A stretch of DNA of 6,605 bases. It comes from Gammaproteobacteria bacterium. Lineage in GTDB: Bacteria > Pseudomonadota > Gammaproteobacteria > Methylococcales > UBA2780. Numbering within the stretch: position 1 is the first letter of the stretch; each line of letters starts with the position of its first letter. The translations under genes were made by a program, and so were the position numbers. The notes beneath the pieces are model-generated. The model was not told where the DNA came from. It worked only from the letters and a program-made list of their open reading frames with translations, and did no database searches. The stretch lies in NCBI GenBank assembly GCA_003646305.1, contig QNFJ01000125.1, positions 1 to 6,605 of the forward strand, given 5' to 3'. Of the stretch, positions 1 through 4,497 are shown one piece after another.

Positions 1-103
1 CAGCGAGCAGCCAATCGATATTAGCCTGAGTGGCAATACCGGCATCCATCACCACTAAAGCACCTTGCGGCGCGTTCAGGTCTTTAAGCATGAGTTCTAA
101 GGT
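1..103 (-). pseudogene. IS1634/IS4-like transposase fragment (truncated by the adjacent IS)
   Basis: The minus strand reads TLELMLKDLNAPQ followed by GALVVMDAGIATQANIDWL and runs off the left edge. The VVMDAGIAT..N..WL stretch is typical of the core of IS1634-family (IS4-like DDE) transposases, where the Asp of MDAGIAT is usually taken as a catalytic residue. That assignment is from memory of the family, not from a search. In this frame the sequence continues into the left inverted repeat of the neighbouring insertion sequence and then reaches a stop at 143-145, so the native gene is cut at about position 103. Its N-terminal part is not recognisable on the far side of the insertion. The fragment is probably non-functional; whether the rest is intact to the left cannot be seen. 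Confidence 0.6.
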
Positions 104-120
104 CAGAGCACCTGATCTCG
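103..120. repeat. Terminal inverted repeat, transposase 3' side (left end of IS)
   Basis: TCAGAGCACCTGATCTCG is the exact reverse complement of bases 2508-2525. The match stops sharply on the inner side (CGGAAT here versus GCTTTT in the other repeat read inward). On the outer side it continues as TAAG after one mismatch. It lies 6 bp beyond the transposase stop codon. Confidence 0.85.
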
Positions 121-126
121 CGGAAT

Positions 127-1821
127 TTACTTTGATCCGAGTTTAAAGATCATCCTTAAATTAGTTCGCGGAAATTGGGTTTCTGTGGTATTGAGCTCAT
201 CACATAGCTTTAGTATTGCCTCATCATAACTTCGATTAGCCAAATGATGTAACCGTATCGTTAATGTCCCTTGCTCATGATCTGGAATCAGATCTGCCTC
301 ACCACTATAAATTGCACGCAATAGGCTACGCACTTCATCAGGACGAGTGAGTGTTTCTCTTAATAGGTTGGCCATGGCCGTTTCAGCACGATAGGCAATC
401 ATTTTGATGGTATCTATGAAATGTTTACTTTGAGTGCTAAGTTGCTCGAATTGATCTTTCTCAGGCAAATCTTTTACTTTAATGTGATGGGCTACCTGTT
501 TGCGCTGTTCTTTAAGTGTCTTGATTTGCTCCTGAAATCCTTCGATTTCATCTTGGCAAGCCGTCTTCTTTTGCAAAAAGGGTTCGACTTTTTCAGGTTC
601 AATAGGGGCGTCTAGTGTCAATGTGGCAAACCGAGCCAATAATCGATTTAATTTTCCCTGACTTGATTTTATGTGGCTATCCAGTTGACGATAGGCTGGG
701 TTGACAACCTCTGTGGACTCGGAAACGGGTTCTGTACAATAGTCTACAAGCTTATCTAATCCAAAGTGTTCACGGCAGTATTTGAAGAAGTTTTCTTGAG
801 ACCATCTGGCGAACATGGCTACCGCTAGGGGAATCATGTCCGAACGATAGTCGGTTCCGATAATACTGGTTTGGTGGCCTTTCTGTGTTAGTTTGCGTAT
901 TTCTCGTACCCAAAGACCATTGCTTAAACAATGGCCTCGTTCAGCCAGTTTGAGTTCTGTTTTCTCACCCGATGCCAGGGTGACTTGATGGGGATAAAAC
1001 TCATCTACTGGCCAGTTTTCACTGGGGTGTTTATGATAGGTTAAACAGGCGACTCGTTGCGCTTTCAAGCGTTTAAAATATGCGGGGCTATAAGATTCTC
1101 TGTCACACACCAGGGTAAATCGGTGCAATAACGGGTCGGCAGAGAGCTCCTCTGCGCTGACAAAGTCAGGTAAGGTTTTTTCGAGCTGGGGCAAAATGTC
1201 ATTTTCAATGACCTTGATCATACCGGGATCGACGGCTTTGTTGATCACCATAAAAGGTTGACCATCCATCGCATTGACCCAATAATCAGTTGTCGCTCGC
1301 AAACACAGTTTTTGACGGGCAACGTGGTGACGCGGGAGTTTTGTTTGTTGTCCATTGTAGACGCGGACATGACCATCAATATAAAGGATGCTGGCTTGTT
1401 CAGGGGCGCTTTGCATCCATTCTTTGCACAGTGCTTCACTCCATTGCTGGGAACCATCGTCTTGAGTGAGTTGTTTGATTTTACTGCGCAGCGTGCGAAC
1501 TTCGGGAATACGATCCAGTCCGATCAGTTTACCCCATTCGCCGGGTGCGCTATAGCGCAAGGATTCAATGGATTTGAGCCGCACCAGTGCAGTAAAGGCC
1601 AGAATGATGAGTAGGCTGTCCAGCCCATAGTAACCCTTGCTGAGTTTAAAAAAGTGTTCACTGGTTTTTAATAACCCGGTGACTAATAAAGCCGGCAGTG
1701 CAAATAACACACCACCTTTAGGTACATCCTGTACCGGCTGAAAATCAGGCGCTACAGGTTCGTCTAGTTTCCCAATGCTAGCAGCTAATCGTGCTTCAGA
1801 ATTCTGAGCTCCCATGCCCAT
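127..1821 (-). CDS. DDE-type transposase, second ORF (OrfB) of the IS
   Basis: This ORF would carry out strand cleavage and transfer for the surrounding IS. In the 564-residue reading the likely catalytic acids are Asp149 in LYIDGHVRVY, Asp240 in LVCDRESYS and Glu343 in RWSQENFFKY, with a spacing consistent with an RNase H-fold DDE core. An alpha-helical, coiled-coil-prone segment rich in Lys, Glu and Gln follows (about 390-470). The C-terminus contains HHLANRSYDEAILKLCDELN and ends near FPRTNLRMIFKLG. The nominal ATG at 1819-1821 lacks a Shine-Dalgarno sequence. The frame is open upstream to 1884, adding 19 codons back to the A-AAA-AAG site, so the natural product is probably an OrfA-OrfB fusion of about 736-741 residues. 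A role as a bare second protein is possible but less likely. DDE assignment is fairly sure; family name unknown. Confidence 0.8.
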   Translation of the reverse strand: MGMGAQNSEARLAASIGKLDEPVAPDFQPVQDVPKGGVLFALPALLVTGLLKTSEHFFKLSKGYYGLDSLLIILAFTALVRLKSIESLRYSAPGEWGKLIGLDRIPEVRTLRSKIKQLTQDDGSQQWSEALCKEWMQSAPEQASILYIDGHVRVYNGQQTKLPRHHVARQKLCLRATTDYWVNAMDGQPFMVINKAVDPGMIKVIENDILPQLEKTLPDFVSAEELSADPLLHRFTLVCDRESYSPAYFKRLKAQRVACLTYHKHPSENWPVDEFYPHQVTLASGEKTELKLAERGHCLSNGLWVREIRKLTQKGHQTSIIGTDYRSDMIPLAVAMFARWSQENFFKYCREHFGLDKLVDYCTEPVSESTEVVNPAYRQLDSHIKSSQGKLNRLLARFATLTLDAPIEPEKVEPFLQKKTACQDEIEGFQEQIKTLKEQRKQVAHHIKVKDLPEKDQFEQLSTQSKHFIDTIKMIAYRAETAMANLLRETLTRPDEVRSLLRAIYSGEADLIPDHEQGTLTIRLHHLANRSYDEAILKLCDELNTTETQFPRTNLRMIFKLGSK

Positions 1822-1825
1822 GGGC

Positions 1826-1862
1826 GCAGTATTATCCTGCTCACTCCGTTCACTTTTACTGC
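1826..1862 (-). other. Possible stem-loop downstream of the slippery site
   Basis: On the minus strand GCAGTA (1862-1857) can pair with TACTGC (1831-1826), giving a 6-bp stem around a 25-base loop. It begins 15 bases after the slippery heptamer, farther than the usual 5-9 bases for a stimulatory structure. The stem is weak, so this is tentative. Confidence 0.25.
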
Positions 1863-2336
1863 TTAATGTTGCCGACTCTTTTTTTTACTGTTTTTATGCA
1901 AGCGTCCTGCACGAATTGCTTTACTGAAAGTATCGCGTTTTATATTTAATTGATCAGCCACATCACAGGGTTCTTGTCCTTCGCTTAATAATTGTTGAGC
2001 TATCTGCAAAACGTCATCAGTCAAAACAGCGGCTCCCCTTGTGCTTTTCGGGGCATAAAACCCTTGCACTCCCTGTTCTTGATAGCGTTTAACTGCACGT
2101 TTAACGCTAATCGGCGTGACGCCAAATGCACGAGCGATATCCATTTGTTTGACATAGCCGTTGGTATAAAACTGGGCAGTAATCATTTGGAACGATGCAT
2201 CATCGTTCTCATCATGAGTAAAAACGGGCAGAGTCCCATAAAAATAAGTAATCTTGCCGTCTCTCTTTTCAATGGCAAGATCATGGGTTACAAGGATCGA
2301 GCCCACTGGGAACATTGGAAGTTGTCGCTGAACCAT
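1863..2336 (-). CDS. Helix-turn-helix DNA-binding protein, first ORF (OrfA) of the IS
   Basis: This is the N-terminal, DNA-binding part of the IS transposase, or a separate regulator of it. From the ATG at 2334-2336 it has 157 residues. There are two helix-turn-helix-like segments: the first around MDIARAFGVTPISVKRAVKR (about 65-84) and the second around EPCDVADQLNIKRDTFSKAI (about 122-141). A short linker with YAPKSTRG lies between them, as in many transposases that read their own terminal repeats with paired HTH domains. I chose this ATG because GGAA sits about 7 bases upstream; a TTG at 2349-2351 would add five residues but has no ribosome binding site. The basic tail NSKKKSRQH is encoded by the slippery A-run, and the frame overlaps the downstream ORF frame by 22 bases (1863-1884). 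Its own stop would release a short protein when no frameshift occurs, a form that often represses transposition in other IS elements. Confidence 0.75.
   Translation of the reverse strand: MVQRQLPMFPVGSILVTHDLAIEKRDGKITYFYGTLPVFTHDENDDASFQMITAQFYTNGYVKQMDIARAFGVTPISVKRAVKRYQEQGVQGFYAPKSTRGAAVLTDDVLQIAQQLLSEGQEPCDVADQLNIKRDTFSKAIRAGRLHKNSKKKSRQH
1878..1884 (-). promoter_or_regulatory. A-AAA-AAG slippery heptamer, probable -1 ribosomal frameshift site
   Basis: On the minus strand the first ORF reads AGT AAA AAA AAG AGT CGG CAA CAT TAA. The run of eight A followed by G contains A-AAA-AAG in the correct zero frame, the heptamer known from dnaX and from IS3-type elements. After a -1 slip the ribosome reads GAG TCG GCA ACA TTA AGC and goes without a stop into the DDE ORF. 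The run of eight A could instead cause RNA polymerase slippage. A plain frameshift mutation is the alternative explanation. Confidence 0.7.
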
Positions 2337-2376
2337 GGGATTTTCCGGCAAGGGTTGACGAAGAATATCTATAAAT

Positions 2377-2382
2377 ATTATA
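2377..2382 (-). promoter_or_regulatory. Possible -10 box of the IS promoter
   Basis: The minus strand carries a perfect TATAAT about 41 bases upstream of the chosen ATG of the first IS ORF, within the leader between the right inverted repeat and that ORF. No good -35 hexamer is seen 16-18 bases further upstream (AGATTC at 17), and there is no extended -10 TG. The region is AT-rich, so a chance match is possible. Confidence 0.35.
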
Positions 2383-2507
2383 AGACAAGTATCATTACAG
2401 AATCTGATGAATTTGGGAATAGTGGTTTGACTTTATACGGATGCCCATTGGTTGTTCATTGATTTTAAATAGATTTGATCGAAAATCGAGGATGTTTTTA
2501 TAAAAGC

Positions 2508-2525
2508 CGAGATCAGGTGCTCTGA
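2508..2525. repeat. Terminal inverted repeat, 5' side (right end of IS)
   Basis: CGAGATCAGGTGCTCTGA is the exact reverse complement of bases 103-120 and marks the promoter-proximal end of the insertion sequence. The CTTA at 2527-2530 also mirrors TAAG at 98-101 after one mismatch, so the true outer edge may be 2525 or 2530. Confidence 0.85.
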
Positions 2526-2656
2526 ACTTACTCTAAAAATCCTATTCTCATAGAGCTCCATTTCTTTTTTTGTCAGTTTTACCCCATTTTCATAAACCTT
2601 TTGGTAGTGACAACCTAGCTGAGATTTTGACCCTCTGCCGTTTATCGCTTGGAAAC
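2526..2656 (-). pseudogene. Possible remnant of another transposase (C-terminal end)
   Basis: Between the IS and the efflux operon, the minus strand is open and reads CHYQKVYENGVKLTKKEM followed by ELYENRIFRV, then runs into the IS end. The NGVKLTKKEM pattern resembles the G-x-K-x-(S/T)-x-x-EM motif near the C-terminus of some DDE transposases such as the ISAzo13 group. This is a weak resemblance from memory. There is no start codon with a ribosome binding site and no complete domain. It may be a target-gene fragment, or non-coding DNA that happens to be open. I see nothing else in this stretch. Confidence 0.25.
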
Positions 2657-2682
2657 CAAATAACAATTCGAATTGTTATTTG
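2657..2682. promoter_or_regulatory. 26-bp perfect palindrome, likely TetR operator
   Basis: The two half-sites are CAAATAACAATTC and GAATTGTTATTTG with no gap, centred between 2669 and 2670. The symmetry breaks on both sides. It lies 60 bp upstream of the TetR-family gene and overlaps the probable -35 region. TetR-family dimers commonly bind such palindromes next to their own gene, so this is the best candidate for autoregulation of the operon. No run of T follows it, which argues against a rho-independent terminator. Confidence 0.6.
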
Positions 2683-2708
2683 TAGTACGGTACGGTTTAG
2701 TTTACACT
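2680..2708 (+). promoter_or_regulatory. Possible promoter of the TetR-efflux operon
   Basis: TTGTAG (2680-2685) and TACACT (2703-2708) are separated by 17 bp, giving a weak sigma-70-like pair whose -35 overlaps the right edge of the palindrome, where a bound repressor would block RNA polymerase. The spacer contains a tandem TACGG TACGG (2686-2695). Both hexamers depart from consensus, so the exact promoter is uncertain. Confidence 0.35.
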
Positions 2709-2742
2709 TATTTTAAATACAGAACTACTGCCAATACTTAAT

Positions 2743-3345
2743 ATGAAAACAGAATTAAGCCAGTCAAAACGACTGCAAATTATTAAAGGGGCGACAGATC
2801 AGTTTGTTAAATATGGATTTCATGCCGTTAGCATGGATAAAGTAACTCAAGCTGCGTCTGTTTCAAAAGCTACTTTGTACAAACACTTTGGCAGTAAGGA
2901 TGATCTTCTGTTTGCTGTTATTGATGAGTTATGTACTGATTTATGGGAAACAATGGAAGCTGTTTCCCTTAATTCCAGTATAGAAAATAATTTAAAAATG
3001 ATTGCCTCTGCTTTCATTGATCTGTATTTTTCAGAACAGGGATTAGCAATCTATCGTTTAGTTATCTCTGAATGTCATAACTCGCCTAAGTTAGGAGAAT
3101 TAGTTTATAAGATCAGTGCTGGCAAAATAAACTTTCAATTAGAAGCTTATTTATTAAAAATAAATCAAATAGACTCTGTCTATATGATAGATATTCCAGT
3201 GGCGGCTGATGCTTTTTGCAGCTTATTAAGAGGCGAATTACATTTTCAATGTCTATTAGGATGTAGACCATTACCCTCGCTATCTGAAAAAGAAACCCAT
3301 ATCAATCAGGTGGTATTGTCTTTTATACGGGGCTGGCTTAAATGA
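2743..3345 (+). CDS. TetR/AcrR-family transcriptional repressor of the efflux operon
   Basis: This 200-residue cytoplasmic regulator has the normal TetR length and layout. The N-terminal DNA-binding domain (about 10-57) contains a classic helix-turn-helix around MDKVTQAASVSKATLYKHFG (31-50) followed by SKDDLL, a near-consensus TetR signature. The remaining all-helical part is the ligand-binding and dimerisation domain, which varies too much to reveal the inducer. The gene is first in a same-strand cluster with an adaptor and an RND pump, and a perfect palindrome lies just upstream, so it probably represses itself and the pump until a substrate binds. There is no strong Shine-Dalgarno sequence before the ATG, but no better start exists and the TetR domain begins immediately after it. 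The stop codon overlaps a short ORF (ATGA at 3342-3345) leading to the adaptor gene. Confidence 0.9.
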   Translation: MKTELSQSKRLQIIKGATDQFVKYGFHAVSMDKVTQAASVSKATLYKHFGSKDDLLFAVIDELCTDLWETMEAVSLNSSIENNLKMIASAFIDLYFSEQGLAIYRLVISECHNSPKLGELVYKISAGKINFQLEAYLLKINQIDSVYMIDIPVAADAFCSLLRGELHFQCLLGCRPLPSLSEKETHINQVVLSFIRGWLK

Positions 3346-3401
3346 AAATTAAATTTGATAGAGGCAGTATTAACCCTAAATTACCAAATACAAATGACTA
3401 A
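3342..3401 (+). CDS. Possible 19-codon coupling ORF between tetR-type and adaptor genes
   Basis: An ATG overlaps the repressor stop codon (ATGA) and opens a 19-residue frame, MKIKFDRGSINPKLPNTND, whose TAA stop (3399-3401) lies just past the adaptor ATG (3394-3396) in a different frame. A GGGG about 9 bases upstream could act as its ribosome binding site, whereas the adaptor ATG has none. This arrangement would let ribosomes terminate and re-initiate at the adaptor start. It may be chance; the peptide itself looks like nothing known to me. Confidence 0.3.
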   Translation: MKIKFDRGSINPKLPNTND

Positions 3402-4497
3402 AAACACACTAACGTCTAAAAAAGTGGGCTTTATTTTATTAATTATTGCCAGTTGTCAATTTTTATTATCTGCTTGTTCAGATAAAAGTACTGCAGTAGT
3501 AATAAACAAACCGTCTCAATATTCTCTTGAAACCATCAAGGTTAAACCACAAATACTCCCTGTCTATTATCAGGCAGTAGGGACTATTATTTCTGATAAA
3601 CGGGTAGATATTAGCTCGCGGATGACGGGGTTTATTCAGGCAATTTTGGTTAAAGAAGGTCAAAAAGTTAACAAAGGCCAAATACTAGTCAAGTTAGATA
3701 ATTCAATTATTGATGGAAATATCAAACAAGGCCGAGCAGCTAGAAATAAAGCACAATCCAGTTTACGGGATGCAATAACTGATTTAAAACGCTATCAACA
3801 ACTGTTTAATACCGGTAGTGTGTCAGATAATGCCTTACGTAAAATTCGATTAAAAAAAGAAATTGCTGAGAGTGCTTTACATGAGGTTAAAGCAAATCTG
3901 ACCAAAGCACTTTCAGAACAGCAATATAGCCGTATTGTCAGCCCTGTGGAGGGTATTGTGGTAACAAGGCAAAAACGGGTGGGTGATTTAGCTGCACCTG
4001 GTTCGACTATTGTTACCCTTGAGTCAGAGAGTGATTTATTACTTGAAAGCTATGTAGCCGAAAGTCAGATAAATAAAGTAAAGGTGGGGCAACAAGTTAA
4101 TGTGCTGATTGATGCTTTAAAACTGACTGTTCAAGCAAAGGTTATTCGTGTTATTCATGCTGGCAATCAATTTAGTCGTCGTTTTCAGATTAAATTAGCC
4201 TTACCTAAAACTGAGGGAATGCTATCGGGTATGTTTGCCTATGCTTTATTTCCGGTGGCTAGTGAAGAAGCTATTGTTATTCCGAGTGAAGCTGTTTTTA
4301 ACCGTGGGGGCTTAGAGGGCGTCTTTGTTAGAGATCAACAGAAAAATATCCATTTTCGCTGGTTACATTTATCCAGGAAAATAGGTGAAAATATTCAAGT
4401 CAATGCGGGATTGACTGTAGGTGAAACTATTGTTGCCGTTGCTAATTCACAGTTAAAAGAGGGTGATATTGTGAATACAGTGGAAATACAGCCATGA
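3394..4497 (+). CDS. RND efflux periplasmic adaptor (membrane fusion protein), lipoprotein
   Basis: This subunit would bridge the inner-membrane RND pump and an outer-membrane channel across the periplasm. From the ATG at 3394 it is 367 residues. A signal peptide with hydrophobic core VGFILLIIASCQFLLSA ends in a lipobox, LSAC, with Cys28 as the lipid-anchored residue. Then come the first half of a lipoyl-like domain (about 70-106, SSRMTGFIQAILVKEGQKV), a helical hairpin (about 108-175), the second lipoyl half (about 177-210, IVSPVEGIVVTRQKRVGDL), a beta-barrel (about 212-290) and a membrane-proximal domain. This is the standard HlyD/AcrA-like order and length. A TTG at 3355 would add 13 residues before the signal peptide and also lacks a ribosome binding site, so the ATG is preferred. 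The stop overlaps the permease start (ATGA), a sign of translational coupling and a shared complex. Confidence 0.9.
   Translation: MTKNTLTSKKVGFILLIIASCQFLLSACSDKSTAVVINKPSQYSLETIKVKPQILPVYYQAVGTIISDKRVDISSRMTGFIQAILVKEGQKVNKGQILVKLDNSIIDGNIKQGRAARNKAQSSLRDAITDLKRYQQLFNTGSVSDNALRKIRLKKEIAESALHEVKANLTKALSEQQYSRIVSPVEGIVVTRQKRVGDLAAPGSTIVTLESESDLLLESYVAESQINKVKVGQQVNVLIDALKLTVQAKVIRVIHAGNQFSRRFQIKLALPKTEGMLSGMFAYALFPVASEEAIVIPSEAVFNRGGLEGVFVRDQQKNIHFRWLHLSRKIGENIQVNAGLTVGETIVAVANSQLKEGDIVNTVEIQP

Larger units (their letters stand above)
103..2525 (-). mobile_element. Two-ORF insertion sequence with 18-bp terminal inverted repeats, family unassigned
   Basis: The element is bounded by TCAGAGCACCTGATCTCG at 103-120 and its exact reverse complement at 2508-2525. 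With one mismatch (102/2526) the repeats can be extended to 23 bp (98-120 and 2508-2530), so the outer ends are uncertain by a few bases. Inside are a helix-turn-helix ORF and a DDE transposase ORF, both on the minus strand, joined by a likely -1 frameshift. The transposase stop codon lies only 6 bp from the left repeat, while about 157-170 bp of leader separates the right repeat from the first start codon, which is a normal compact IS layout. No convincing target-site duplication is visible. The flanks look like pieces of different transposases, so nested insertion or later recombination is likely. Both ORFs and both ends are intact, so the element may still be active. I do not recognise its IS family. 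Confidence 0.8.

Noticed and set aside
421..615. Plus-strand 64-residue ORF with hydrophobic segments
   Set aside because: It lies antisense inside the transposase coding region, has no ribosome binding site and resembles no family.
1258..1614. Plus-strand 118-residue ORF
   Set aside because: Antisense shadow of the DDE transposase core, whose motifs are clear in the minus frame.
1992..2462. Plus-strand 156-residue ORF
   Set aside because: Antisense to the helix-turn-helix ORF and extending into the IS leader; no recognisable domain.
2433..2666. Minus-strand 77-residue ORF read as an intact gene
   Set aside because: It starts at a TTG inside the operator palindrome, crosses the IS inverted repeat and ends inside the IS, so it is a chimera of unrelated pieces; only its upstream part may be a transposase remnant.
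2657..2682. The palindrome as a rho-independent terminator
   Set aside because: It is AT-rich with no GC-rich stem and no T-run on either side, and its place over a promoter fits an operator better.
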